Assembly (NCBI GenBank): GCA_051294375.1
Contig: CM119271.1
Location: 17,013,799-17,077,798, forward strand
Length of the DNA stretch: 64,000 nt
Source: Paraspadella gotoi
Taxonomy: Eukaryota; Chaetognatha
Reading direction: 5' to 3'
The notes under the pieces were generated by a model that was given only the letters and a program-made list of their open reading frames with translations, had not been told where the DNA came from and did no database searches. Positions 43,740-55,190 of the stretch are shown piece by piece (position 1 is the first letter of the stretch; each line of letters opens with the position of its first letter). Made by a program: the position numbers and the translations under genes.

Positions 43740-44368
43740 TATTAGGAAAAGTATAAACTAGTTTATCAAGGAAGCAAGGGATCAAAGAATGCCACCAACT
43801 ACGAACGGCTCCTTGGCGATGGAGGGTGAAGATGACCGAGATTGAATTTAATTTTAATTTAATTGAATGAGTAACGGAATTTTAGTTGACCTTTCTCGGT
43901 GTCGGCTCGGCAAAGTTGTCCTGACAATGTCGGGAGAGTCAATGAATGAGGGAACGTATAAAAGACATGACCCAAGTTTCATAGCATCCATTTGCTCTAA
44001 TAGCCATGGGCGCGAATTATTTTAAGAAAAAATTATATGGTTCCAAGATGACCTTATCAGCTTTGTACTTTCGCAATTTTGACTAAATGTTATTAATGAT
44101 AGGTCATAGGTCATTGAATACAAAACCAAATTAATAACTAATACCCGCTGCCTTAACATCATTAATATAGTCTGAGCATAGTAATCTTAACCTATAATTG
44201 TTATAAAAGTTTTGTGAAAGAAAAATTAATAATTATAATTAGTATTATTATTGTTTGTGCCTCTGTACATTTAGTTTCGATCACGTTGGCTGACTTTAGT
44301 CCAGAATTTGGAACTCGTTGGTAAGTTTTAATATCAACAAACACATTGGCGACGACTACGAGGACGGG
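43740..44368 (+). mobile_element. Possible LTR and primer-binding site of another LTR element
   Basis: CGTATAAAAGAC at 43955 looks like a core promoter. About 390 bases later AACAAACACA is followed directly by TTGGCGACGACTACGAGG at 44347, the kind of TTGGCGACGA start seen in primer sites of some gypsy elements. No second LTR or pol remnant was found downstream (a GC-rich piece lies at 44630-44710). Start of the LTR is not determined. Confidence 0.35.
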
Positions 44369-44987
44369 ATAAAAATGTTTGTTTACATAAAACGATGCGT
44401 GAAATTAACAAATTAATTTCCGAGATTAAAAGGTAAAAAATGAGTTTAAAACAGTTAAAAATAAACCCCCAACGGAGTTAAAAGCGTTGAACGTCCGTTT
44501 TAAAGGCAACGAGTTTTCCCTCCCGCGACAATTCAAACATTGCTCAAGTAAAAAATAAGACGGATACTAATTTTCCCCCTTTTTCCCCCATTCTTCGCGA
44601 CTGAATCAGTTGTTAAAACTTTTCCTTATAATTTGCGCCGTCTCGATCGTGATGTCGTCCGCCGATGACTCGGCGGACGCGCGGAAACGCACGCGTCGGC
44701 CGCCACGAGCGTAAAAACAATTATAATAATAAACTCCATGAAACAATCATTAAGTATTATAATTCATTCAAAGTGTGCAATAGAATTAAGCAAAAATAAA
44801 GTTGCAGTCGCCGCCGCCGTTGGCGAAGAATTTGCTGCCAGCGCCGCCAGTGGGAAGGGATGCCGTCACCTGATCGGAAAAGAATTCAAAGGAGATCCTT
44901 AATAATTTACTTTTATATAATATAATTAAATTATAAGCCTAATCCACGAAAAAAAAAACAATTTAAAAAGATTTATCTCTTAGTTTT

Positions 44988-45120
44988 TTTATTGTTTAAA
45001 AATAACGGTAAAAGTGAAACAAAAATACGAACATGTTTCGGCTCCTATGAGAGCCTTCTTCAGATCCAAAACATGTATTTTTGTTTCACTTTTACCATTA
45101 TTTTTAAACAATAAAAAAAC
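44988..45120. repeat. 50-bp inverted repeat with hammerhead-like loop
   Basis: GTTTTTTTATTGTTTAAAAA at the left pairs with the ACAATAAAAAAAC end, and ACGGTAAAAGTGAAACAAAA with TTTTGTTTCACTTTTACC: about 50 bp with few mismatches. On the minus strand the loop reads CTGAAGA, GGCTC, TCATA, GAGCC, GAAAC, again the CUGANGA-stem-GAAA order. Here the flanks pair with each other, which is not the classical hammerhead fold. Confidence 0.7.
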
Positions 45121-46640
45121 TTTGCATATAAAACTTACAAAACAACGAAATGAAAGAAATTACACTATGCCTAAAAATTATCTCAAATAATATTAATAAT
45201 TAAAATTGTATCTTATTATGGTTAATGATTTAATTACTTGTAAATAAGGTAGTAGCAATAAAACACTTGGCAGCCGAGCCTACCTCACTACTAACCAGCC
45301 CTTTTGCCATGGCGTTGGTTTGGTGGAGCAACACAGTTTTACGAAGCGCGGTTTTGTTTTACCACTTGTTTTCCTTAGGTTATACGGAGCCCCCAGTTCA
45401 TAAACTCGGTTTGATCTGCCCTATAAAAGGAAAAAAGTAGTATAAATAATTATTAAACTTTTGTCCTGCCACGTATAAAAAGTTTTTAAAAAAATAATTC
45501 TTTTTATTTTTAAGGTCATTACGAGAAAATAAAGGAGTAGTCATAGTATAACCTAGAATAAATCTTTTAACTAAATAACATATAAAATAAAGACAATATT
45601 TCATCTTATTAGCATGATTAACTATAAAATTGAGATTAGGGAAAAAAATAGTACCTATGATCAGCGCTGTTTCCTCTTTTTTCTTATGGTATGATGAATC
45701 ACGAAGATTATTCTCATTGCAAGAATAAGCACTCTTTGTTAGTTGGTACAATCACTAAAGATAATAATAATTATTATATCTTGGCCAAAATCCTGTCTAC
45801 GATGTGGCAACCGCCGTTGCTATAGAAACCCAGATGGATCTGACCCGATCGCTGTCGCCAGTGATCATCCGAACCGATTCGTTCAACAAAAGATCGCGAG
45901 CCACAGCCATGACATGAGGCTTCCGAGCCAAGCACGCGTAACAAAGAAACTAATATTCCAAGCAAATTCAATACGGCGCCAGTGAGTATAAACAAAGAAT
46001 GTTAAACGGATTTATCCGGGAAAAAATAATGATTTGGATTTACTCTTTGATTAATATTAATTGTTCAAATTTTTTTCCGCGCTCCCCCCAAAAAGGAAAG
46101 TTCAAACACCTTTCTAACTGCTGATAAACTCGAAATCCTCTATCTCATAGGGCACGATGGTATAAAATACAACTGAAAAACTAGTTTACTTGATTGCTCA
46201 AATAAGCAAGCAAGCTTGCAAGAATTAAAAGAGGTCATTATATCAAATTGAAGCCAAGACAAAGGTTTAACAATATCTGAAGTTAAAATTACCTTTTGTT
46301 TTATTTACAAGATACGACATTAGGGAAAAGAAAGACATTAAAAAAAGGCACAAACCAGTCCTCTTTAATTGCACTTTTAAATATTAAAATGTTAAAATAT
46401 TTCTCGCGCTCCCCCTCAGTCGTCTTCCCAAGACTCTACGCTTTCCAAATATGCCCATATTGCCACTCTTTGTAATGGTCTTGACTATATATTTTTGATG
46501 GAACCATTTTTGAACGGAAATCGAGGAAAATCTGATTACTCTTCGATCCGAATTACGATTTAGTATTAGGTTAGTGTTAGCTATTGGGTTTTTATTGTCA
46601 TTACCTACTGGAATTGTAGTCGTCATAGCATAAGTTCACG
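45121..46640. other. No gene supported
   Basis: AT-rich. 45260-45425 is somewhat GC-richer and ends with CCCTATAAAAGG, TATA-like but without a recognisable gene after it. Frames at 45398-45751, 45743-45985 and 46384-46626 lack domains. Confidence 0.45.
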
Positions 46641-46657
46641 CTGCCTATAGGCTAAAA

Positions 46658-46895
46658 CACTTTCAGTCGTGACCTGGTGGTTCATTGAGTAAAGCCATCA
46701 TGACCACGAGGTACCGGGTTCAATCCCAACCCGGTACCTACTCTGCGGGAAGCGTGAGAACGGCCGTAAGCCACCTTGAGGGCGTGCAAAACCCTCTAGC
46801 CTGATTCCAAGTCCAGGACCCGTTCCGTGGCTGCTGGAGGGGATAGAAGAAGCTGTGGATAGTCATCTTCAGCCCACTTAGCGCCTTATCCAATG
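46658..46895 (+). mobile_element. tRNA-derived SINE, family 2, copy 3
   Basis: TCAGTCGTGACCTGGTGG, TCATTGAGTAAAGCC, GGTACCGGGTTCAATCCC through TCATCTTCAGCCCACTTAGC and GCGCCTTATCC: the plus-strand version of 40928-41160. Confidence 0.87.
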
Positions 46896-47109
46896 AATTA
46901 AATATCTGGATTAAAATTAAACAACGAAAACGTGACGCTTTCCGAAAATAGTGCCAAACGTTCCTCTTAACCGAATCCCAAAATGTTACTTTTTCTTTGT
47001 TTTGATTTTTTTTGGTTTTGTTTTCCGATTTCTCTCCTTGTTTTTTGTTTTTCGCTGCGACGATTTTTAGCTTAAAATCGTCGGAATCCCATTGAGATTC
47101 GTTTATCTC

Positions 47110-47270
47110 TGTCGTCGTCGTCGTCGTCGTCGTCGTCTCATCATCATCATTATCATCGTCTTCTTGATCGTTGTCGTTAATTGTCCCTCTGGGTCGTTGT
47201 CGTTGTTGTGAATGCGCGGGAAAAAGGAGACTGGGGGGTGATGTTGACGTTGTTGTCGTCGTCGTTTTTG
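47110..47270. repeat. (GTC)n microsatellites
   Basis: Perfect GTC at 47111-47137 and interrupted arrays to 47270. The Arg/Met-rich minus-strand frame is an artefact. Confidence 0.85.
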
Positions 47271-47334
47271 GTCTTCAATTTTAACGTATAATTTAATCAT
47301 ATCATAATAGGAGTATCTTAACAGGAGTTTAATA

Positions 47335-47612
47335 ACAGGAGTATCATAACAGGAGTATCAAGCCACTAAAAGAAAATTGAATCGGAGACTTGGGCGATCT
47401 CCGCGGAAATGGAATTGCCGAATCCTGATTGGTCGAGAATGGAACCGGATTCGACCAATCCGCTTGCAGGATCATCGGAACTGTAAATTCTACCCACGTC
47501 GCCGATCCTCTTTCTTAGCTATAAATAGTCTCCTGCGTGTGTCTCACCGTCACCTTCATTCTCAGAATAAAATCTCATCTTGATTTCACACGACTAAATC
47601 CATGAGTTATTT
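47335..47612 (+). mobile_element. Solo LTR of the LTR-X family
   Basis: AACAGGAGTATCAAGCCACT, then CCAATCCG (CCAAT), GCCGATCCTCTTTCTTAGC, TATAAATAGTC (TATA box), TCTCACCGTCACCTTCATTC and CAGAATAAA (poly(A) signal). It is the unbroken counterpart of the two pieces at 13005-13182 and 20985-21116. No internal retroelement sequence follows, so it is probably a solo LTR. Exact ends are not fixed. A triplicated CATAACAGGAGTATC stretch precedes it. Confidence 0.75.
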
Positions 47613-47994
47613 ATTTAATATTTATGTATTTATATATATATTTACAAGTTTCTCTCGCTGTATTTTTTTTTTGTTAGCGATTTTGGTTGCTTAAATGTAT
47701 CCAGACAAATTTTAATACAATTCTTAATCGTTATTAAAAAAAAGAATTATTTACAAATAGTAAAGCGTCAATTTAATATTTTACCGCCCATCGTCGCGTC
47801 GTAACCCTGGGATTTATTTAACGATCCGGGCCGTTTCGCTTTAAGTAGTCCCCGGGGTATTTTCAATTTTAACACGCGTGACTTTTCTGGGAATATTTAC
47901 TTCGTTTCTTTTGCTGCAGTTTTAAGGGTTGGAATTCTATTTTTCAAAATCCCCATTTTAACCTTTATAATTAACCTAAATCTGTTAGCAAACA

Positions 47995-48115
47995 TATAAT
48001 CCTTAATCCTAATCCCCTACACTAATCCTTAATCCTAATCCCCTACACTAATTCTTAATCCTAATCCCCTTCACTAATCCTAATCACTAATTTAATCCCT
48101 TAATCCTTTACCTAA
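47995..48115. repeat. ~26-bp tandem repeat (CTTAATCCTAATCCCCTACACTAAT)
   Basis: Three to four units rich in CCTAATCCC, loosely telomere-like but without a CCCTAA periodicity. Confidence 0.8.
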
Positions 48116-48216
48116 TCTTAACCTCTGACCTAATTTTTAAACCTAAAAATTGGCCTAATTCCGAATTAAAGATAAAATTGGCCCTTTTGAAAAAATAAGG
48201 CCCCATTTTTATCGAA

Positions 48217-48217
48217 C

Positions 48218-48274
<57 letters not shown>

Positions 48275-48405
48275 GTTCTCGGCAATCAGTTTTATTTTCT
48301 TCCTTCCAATTGGATTCAGAAGTTTTTCCCCTTCCGGACTTATGCGCGCAGTAAATAACCTCAGAGAAAGAGAGAGAGAAAGAGTAAGAGAGAGAGAGAG
48401 AGTGG
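48217..48405. repeat. (CT)n then (GA)n pair
   Basis: CT at 48217-48275 and GA at 48362-48403 on the same strand, separated by about 90 bases. Confidence 0.9.
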
Positions 48406-48469
48406 AAATGGGGGGCATTAGTTTTTCATTACAATTTTTATTTCGTTTCCAGTTTTCGTCGAAACCGAT

Positions 48470-48615
48470 TCTTGGCTGGAGCTTTAGATTTATAATCTCG
48501 GTTGGAGATTTAGATTAAGATTAAGATTATTGGCTGGAGATTTGGATTAAGATTATTGATGGAGATTTAGATTGAGATTAAGATTATCGGCTTGAGATTT
48601 AGATTAAGATTAAAA
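48470..48615. repeat. ~30-bp GGAGATTTAGATTAAGATTA repeats
   Basis: About four to five units of TTGGCTGGAGATTTAGATTA/AGATTAT. Confidence 0.8.
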
Positions 48616-48699
48616 TTATTTCTTATACAGAAATGTTCATTAGTATAATGTTGTTCGTTCCTCACTTTTAGAATTTTAATTAAAGTTAAATTTAGAAAT

Positions 48700-48835
48700 T
48701 TTACTACCGCCTTATTGGACTGGCTTTGGTGGTTTAAGGCCTCCATCACTCTTTCAAGATAATAACATAGAAGGACCCTTTAAGCTTTAAATCAAGATTC
48801 TCTCTCATTGTTTAACAAGTAGAGGGTCCGACTTC
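48700..48835. repeat. Copy of the MITE-like repeat
   Basis: GGTTTAAGGCCTCCATCACTC, then AATCAAGATTCTCTCTCATTG, matching 12750-12810 in order. Confidence 0.7.
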
Positions 48836-49104
48836 CCAATCAATAAAATGATGGAGCTGAAAAAAAATTGAATCGTTAATTGAAAATGAACAGTATTCAA
48901 CTGTCTCACGATATTTTTTTTTACTTTTTGCTAGTTTTAACTTTCTTGATAGTCAATTGCCTCCACCAAGTTTCATCTGGTTTCTCTCGTGGCGAACGAC
49001 ATCAATGGCTTAGGATTCGCCAGATACAATTTAGATTCGAAGAAACTTGACGTCGTTTTGTGCGATATTTCTGCTGACTTTAATTTTTTTATGGCACCGG
49101 AGGC

Positions 49105-49115
49105 GAGAGAGAGAG

Positions 49116-49168
<53 letters not shown>

Positions 49169-49229
49169 CAGAGTGTCCACAGTCTCCAAACATCTCCACG
49201 CTCTCTAGATTTCGGTAATTGAATTAAAA

Positions 49230-49275
<46 letters not shown>
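49105..49275. repeat. (GA)n then (CT)n pair
   Basis: GA at 49107-49164 and CT at 49232-49274, about 70 bases apart. Confidence 0.92.
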
Positions 49276-49277
<2 letters not shown>

Positions 49278-49403
49278 CTCCATGATGACAGATTGCTTTC
49301 CCCATGAAGTTGTTTACTTTAAGCCTCAAATCCCCAAAACCCAAATCAACTCGTTTTTTTTTCCACGAAAATAAAAAAAAATCGTTTACCAAAATGACTT
49401 TTA

Positions 49404-49470
49404 GTCGGATCTGCTTATCAGCAGATTCCGGCTCTATAATTCACTTTGTCGGTCCGTCGGTCCGCCCCGC
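49404..49470. repeat. Hairpin-associated dispersed repeat, locus 4
   Basis: GTCGGATCTGCT-TATC-AGCAGAT then TCCGGC, GCTCTATAATTCACTTTGTC, GGTCCGTCGGTCCGCC. Nearly the same as 28529-28585. Confidence 0.8.
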
Positions 49471-50049
49471 CAATCTTGTCGGTAAGTTACTAAAATAATG
49501 TCAGAACATCGAATTATATTGAATTATGCCAAAAAATTGATGTCCGTCCGTCTGTCGTTTTGTGACGAAAAGACAAAAAATAACAAGTTTGAGCAATCAA
49601 TGCTGCATCTGATTAATTATTAATTAATTCAATATTTAATTAAAAGTTTAATTAATTGATTAATTACCGCTAATGATCGTGGGGAGATCCGATTTTAAAA
49701 CGAGTCCGCATTTATCGAGAGATTTTCCATTTAACGAGGTTTTCGATTTAGCGATGGCCGGATTTTTTTGGGTCTAATGATTTAATTTTTGTTATTTGAT
49801 AAGTAATACTTATCTTGGTTTTTTTAGCTTAGATTAGCTTAGCTTTGTTCTTTTAAAGGAAATTATATTCGATTTTTGTTTGGTGACTGTAGTTTTTGTC
49901 GTGTAAAAATCTGATCAGAGAAAGACAGAGAGAGAGAGATTTGATTTGATTTGATTTCATTCTGCTCATAATGTTAATAAAACACATTTACAATTCACAG
50001 GATCGTAAGAGAGCCGTACATGGATATTATGTACATACAAGTATGTAAA

Positions 50050-50102
50050 AATATAAAACAACAATTAAAAATTCATTAAATAAATAAACGAGGAAATGGT
50101 AA

Positions 50103-50167
<65 letters not shown>

Positions 50168-50285
50168 GATAGATAGATAGATAAATAGATAGATAGATAG
50201 ATAGATAGATAGAAAGAGAGAGGCAGAGAGAGATATAAAACAACAATTAAAAATTCATTAAATAAATAAACGAGGAAATGGTAAA

Positions 50286-50355
<70 letters not shown>

Positions 50356-50400
50356 AGAAGAAGAGAGAGGCAGAGAGAGAGAGAAAGAGAGAGAGAGAGG
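50050..50400. repeat. Tandem duplication with (GA)n and (GATA)n
   Basis: ACAACAATTAAAAATTCATT, AAATAAATAAACGAGGAAATGG and a GA tract plus GATA tract occur at 50058-50225 and again at 50237-50395. Confidence 0.92.
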
Positions 50401-50477
50401 CTCAAATAATCTATTGCCAAATGTAAACCTTTGGTCTCGCCGCCAAAGCATCAACCCAATTATGAGAAGAAGTGTTC

Positions 50478-50690
50478 CGACTCTCTCTCTCTCTTTTTTC
50501 TCTTTTCTCTCTCTCTTTCTCTCTTCTCTCTCTCTCTCCTCTCTCTCGTCTCTCTCTCCTCTCTTCTCTCTCTCTCTTTTTCCCTCTTTCTTCTCTCTCT
50601 CTCTCTCTCTTTCTCTTTTTCTCTTTCTCTCTCTCTCCTCGTCTCTCTCTCCTCGTCCTCGTTCTCTTCCTCTTGTCTCTCATCGTCTCC
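50478..50690 (+). repeat. (CT)n microsatellite
   Basis: CT repeats with CTTT/CGTCC interruptions. Long Ser/Leu and Arg/Glu frames are artefacts. Confidence 0.9.
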
Positions 50691-51239
50691 CACATCCCAC
50701 GTCATCTCTTCTTGGGGTCCCTTTTCAATACGTTTCAATCTCTTCATAAAAACTTTTCTCCGTCTGGATTCAGTTCAAAAATCAGAATTTATGTTGAGAT
50801 GAAAAAAAACGTAGGAGACAAAGTCAGGACTCATTTCTTTTTTGAAATGGCATAGAATTGGGAAAGGGAAAGTAAGCTTCATCGTGCAAGCGCTTCTAAT
50901 TAGATTTTGTCAATTTAGAATTTGTTTAATTTAAGTAATCTAAGTAAATCAAGCTTTCTCTCTCCCTCTCTTTTTAATGGCTTCATACTTCTGCTCCTTC
51001 TTAGTCTAAAAGGCGATTCGTCGCCCCAACTCTTTCCAATGTTTTTGCTCCAACGGCTCCAGCGGCAACAAGCAAGCTTTCCCCTCGCTCGCCAATGTTT
51101 TCGCTCCTACATCCTAGCGAGCCAAGCATTGCCAAGCTTTTTTTTTTTGCTCCCTCGAGTTCGATTGCATTTTTGTTTTTTACGAGAAAAACTTATGGTT
51201 TCGTCCAACGATGGGAAAAAAAACAAAAATCGGGTAAGT

Positions 51240-51480
51240 TGGAGTTATCGCGCCGCAGTAACTCTTTTATATAAACCCATTTTTAAAGGATCATATGCCC
51301 ATGCAAGTAAAAAACATATTATGGTTCTCAAAGTATATCATTTTACTACTAAAATTAATCAAAATTATACAATATTACCTGAGTTATAAGAATTCAAAGT
51401 AGGGTAGACCGATAGAAAGACTGACCGACCGATCAAAAAGTGACCTAAAGGGTCGCTCCGCGAATCCTCGCCGCGAAACT
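51240..51480 (-). repeat. Dispersed TCGGTC repeat, inverted copy
   Basis: Minus strand reads GGATTCGCGGAGCGACCC, GGTCACTTTTTGATCGGTCG and GTCAGTCTTTC: the same order as 37433-37490. Confidence 0.7.
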
Positions 51481-51675
51481 AAAAAAAAAGAAAATCCGGC
51501 AAAGAGCGCCTGAAATCTTTTTTAATGTTAGCCAACTTTCCTTTTTATTAAAAAAAAAACAAAAAAACTCGTAAATGGAAAATAAACAAATAAATAAATG
51601 TTGTTGTTGTTGTTGTTCGTTTTGTCAGTTTAGTTTTTTTTTTTTTTTTCGTTTTGGTTCATAATTTTGTTGGAT

Positions 51676-51721
<46 letters not shown>

Positions 51722-51990
51722 ACTAAACACTGAACTTATGCTCGCTGAGCGGCAATATTTAAAAATGGGTCGATAAAAGATCTAAACAGATGGAAGAGGC
51801 ATTGCGAATGTGAGGGGGTGAGTGTGAAATGAGTATGAGAATATGTGAATGAATGTGAGGGGGAGAGAGAGAGAGAGAGTTTGAAACGAGATCAATGAAA
51901 ATCTAAACGAGGGAATCAAATCAAAAGGGAGAGTGAAAAAGAGAGAAGAGAGAGAAAGAGAGAGATAGAGAGAGAGAGGGGGGGATGAAT
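51676..51990. repeat. (GAC)n and (GA)n microsatellites
   Basis: Perfect GAC array at 51678-51721, a (TTG)n at 51598-51616, and GA-rich sequence at 51858-51980. Confidence 0.9.
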
Positions 51991-52174
51991 TTTAAAGGAG
52001 CCAATCGGAAGAGGAGGAGGAAGAGGAAGATGAGTTGGAAGATTAGAAAGAAGAGGAAGATTAGGAAGAAGAAAAGGAGGAATAGGATGAAGAGGATGAA
52101 AAAGAGGAGGAATATCGGAAACCGTCATAAATGACAATGAAAAATGAAGAGAAAAAGTTTTTTGAGATGCATCT

Positions 52175-52266
52175 GTCTCTCTCTCTCTCATCTGGCTCTC
52201 TCTACATCGTTCTTCGTCTCCTCACCTCGTCTCTTCATCTTCTCTCGTCTCTCTCTCTGCCTCATC

Positions 52267-52304
<38 letters not shown>

Positions 52305-52765
52305 CTCTCCTCTCTGCTTTCTATCTTTCATCTCTCTGTCTCTCTCGGTCATGGTCCTCCCCTCTCCTCATCGTCTCATACTCCTCCCTTGTAACTCGTA
52401 CATTCCTCCGCTTCTTCCCCTACGAAAAAAGGATTTAGACAAAAAATAAACGAAAATAAAAAACAAAAAGTTTCACCGTAAAACTCGGCGGAGTTTTTTC
52501 ACTCGCTCGATTTTTGGGCAAGGAGACAGAGGGAGAGAGAGAAAGGGATAAGAGAAAGGAGAGGAGAAGACGAGCGAGAGGGACGGGAAGTGAGAGAGGA
52601 GAGAGGAGAGAGCAAGAGAAAGAGCAGAGAGAGAGAGCAGAGACNNNNNNNNNNNNNNNNNNNNNNNNNGAGACAGGAGGGATTTAAAGAGAGAGAGAGA
52701 GGCAGAGCAGAGGGGAGAGAGAGAGTAGAGAGAAGAGAGAAGAGAGAGATGGTAGAGCAGTGAAG
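52175..52765. repeat. (CT)n then (GA)n pair, with gap
   Basis: CT-rich 52175-52350 and GA-rich 52515-52760, interrupted by a 25-N gap at 52645-52669. Confidence 0.88.
52645..52669. other. Assembly gap (25 N)
   Basis: Exactly 25 N inside GA repeat. Confidence 0.98.
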
Positions 52766-52969
52766 AGAGAGGGTGAAACACAGGAAAATAGCGAAAACAA
52801 TGGCCCAAAAGGGGAAATGTGATGCTGTGATATAAGGAGTTAAACGTGTGAGGGCAGAAGTAGCGTTTTATTGGTAAGTTAAGCGCGGTGAAAGCCTCAG
52901 AATTGGTGAGGTCAGGCACAAATCGGATCATGAGCCTCCATAAAATGAGGACAGCGTAATGATGAAAAG

Positions 52970-53240
52970 GACAATTGGACATGGAATAGGAAAGAGGAAT
53001 AGGACAAATAGGAAAAGACAATGGAACTAGGAATGAATAAGGAAAAGGACATGGAATAGGACATGAATAGACATGAAAGACGAATAGGACATGGAATAGG
53101 AAAAGACATGGAATAGGACATGGAAAAGGAAAAGACATGGAATAGGACATGGAATAAAGGAAGACATGGAATAGCGACATGGAATAGGAAAAAGACAATT
53201 GGAATAGGAAAAGACATGGAATAGGACATGGAAAGAGAAA
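52970..53240. repeat. Minisatellite of GGACATGGAATAGGAAAAGA
   Basis: About 14 degenerate units of 11-22 bases. Minus-strand frames give FPCPIPCLF-like repeats, which are array artefacts. Confidence 0.9.
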
Positions 53241-53329
53241 AGAAACCATAGAAAGGAAGCCAATGAGACAATTTGGTTCTCGGTGAAGATCACCACAGTC
53301 CAATCAGGAGACGAGAATCGTTTAGAAGC

Positions 53330-53605
<276 letters not shown>

Positions 53606-53766
53606 TTGTTTGAGAGAGAGCCTCAAATCTCTAACGTAAAACTCTCTTTTTTTTCGCCGTGTAAAATCCTTAAAAAACAAAAAGCAAGCGATTACAGTAC
53701 GACCCGCTATAAAAACTCAAAACAAAAAAAAGGATTTTCCACTCGAAGCAAAAAAGTTTTATTTTG

Positions 53767-53821
53767 AGACAACGACAACATCAACAACAACAACAACAAC
53801 AACAACAACGACGACGACGAC
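53767..53821. repeat. (AAC)n/(GAC)n microsatellite
   Basis: ACAACATCAACAACAACAAC followed by GACGACGACGAC. Confidence 0.9.
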
Positions 53822-54068
53822 TTTAAACTACTTGTTTATTCCTCCTCATCCTCCGTCTAAAATCTCAACTGACTATCCACCCATCTCTTGCTACCGCAGT
53901 CCCGATCGCTACACACAACCCAATCACCGATTTCTCTTTTGAGCTCCAGCAAACTTTTTATCTCCGCTACTGTCTCCGCTTTGCTCCTTTAAACCTCTTT
54001 TTTTATGTAAGATGTAGCTACAATTCATCCAATTCATCCTCTGCCCCACTCAACTCTTATATCCTTTA

Positions 54069-54225
54069 CCTCGCTTTCCCTAACCCTAACCTCGCTCCCC
54101 TAACCCTAACCTCGCCCCCCCTAACCCTAACCTCGTTCCCCCTAACCCTAACCTCGCTCCCCCTAACCCTAACTTTATCCACTCCTATCCCTTTTACATC
54201 GCTCCCCTAACCCCTAACCCACTCC
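54069..54225. repeat. Telomere-like minisatellite (CCCTAACCCTAACCTCG)
   Basis: Five units of about 20 bases, each containing CCCTAACCCTAACC followed by TCGCTCC-type sequence, then looser CCCTAACCCCTAACCC. The core is the TTAGGG telomere motif read on the C-rich strand. It is interstitial, with ordinary sequence on both sides. Confidence 0.85.
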
Positions 54226-54339
54226 ACTCCAACGCCCTCCCTCTCTCCTTTTCCCTTAAAAAGGCGCTTATCCAACTAAATCCTTAGACAAACGAAAAGC
54301 TCCAGTTGCCTTCGCCGGTGGCCTCGCCCAGAGAGGAGT

Positions 54340-54590
54340 CTGCGAACGACGACGACGATGACGATGACGACGACGACGACGATGACTATGATTCTGGCGA
54401 TGATGACAACGACTATCGAGAGAAGATGATAATTATGACGACGACAATGACAACGAAAACGATGATGACGACGACCGAGATGCCGACGAATGCCAGTTGC
54501 CAGCCGACAGATACCAGTTGCCAGGCCGACAGATACCAAATGCAAGCCGAGAGATACCAGGTGCCTGCGAGACGAGACGCAACCCAGTCG
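54340..54590. repeat. GAC/GAT trinucleotide region and ~22-bp repeats
   Basis: GACGACGATGACGATGAC-type sequence to 54480, then about four copies of CAGATACCAGTTGCCAG/CCGAC. The 107-residue minus-strand frame is a reading of these arrays. Confidence 0.75.
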
Positions 54591-54869
54591 CCAATTCAAT
54601 CTGCGGCTTAACTCGTAATTTGATGCAGACTAACATCCTCAGCGACAGAGTTTGACTACATAAACAGAGAAGCCAATGAGTCGCCCTTGCAATATCCAAA
54701 GTCAACTTTTCCGACTTTTGTTTTATTGTCGATTATTAATTTGCCCAACAACGTTGATAACAAAGCCAATGCATTAGCGGTTAATTAATTATGGGTTTTA
54801 GTACGAAGAAAAAATAATTTGATGTTCTCAACTGTGTTTTAAACAAACTGCTGAGAAATACACTCTCAC

Positions 54870-55190
54870 GAAAAATGCCCAACCAATTATTTCATACCGC
54901 AAAAGTTCCGCCCTTTCCCACCTCAGCTGCCGCCGCACTCCAGCCGCAGCCGAGCCGCACTTCAGCCACGCCTCCCGTCGTCATCACCAAAGTCAGCGCC
55001 GTAGCATTCACCCCCAGGCGCCTTTNNNNNNNNNNNNNNNNNNNNNNNNNCATTTTCCCTGCCGCAGCTGCTGTCCTCCGCCGCTGCAGCAGCCTTACCC
55101 CCCGGCCATTTTTTTCTTTCTTTCTTTTCTTATCCTATCTTCAGGTGTCTTTCTTTCTTCTCTTGTTTATCTTTCTTCTTCTTTAATCTT
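54870..55190. other. GC-richer patch, no gene called
   Basis: GCCGCAGC-rich sequence flanks a 25-N gap at 55026-55050, then a TTTCTTTC tract. A plus-strand frame reads Ala/Pro-rich sequence with no domain. Not enough for a gene. Confidence 0.35.
55026..55050. other. Assembly gap (25 N)
   Basis: Exactly 25 N in GC-rich sequence. Confidence 0.98.

Noticed and set aside
44630-44710. GC-rich stretch GATGACTCGGCGGACGCGCGG as an exon
   Set aside because: Too short and without a frame or splice sites; may belong to the possible LTR element before it.
52473-53303. 276-residue minus-strand protein with FPCPIPCLF repeats
   Set aside because: Minisatellite plus GA-repeat translation crossing an N gap.
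54276-54611. Minus-strand 107-residue protein and plus-strand Asp-rich protein
   Set aside because: Both are translations of GAC/GAT arrays and 22-bp repeats.
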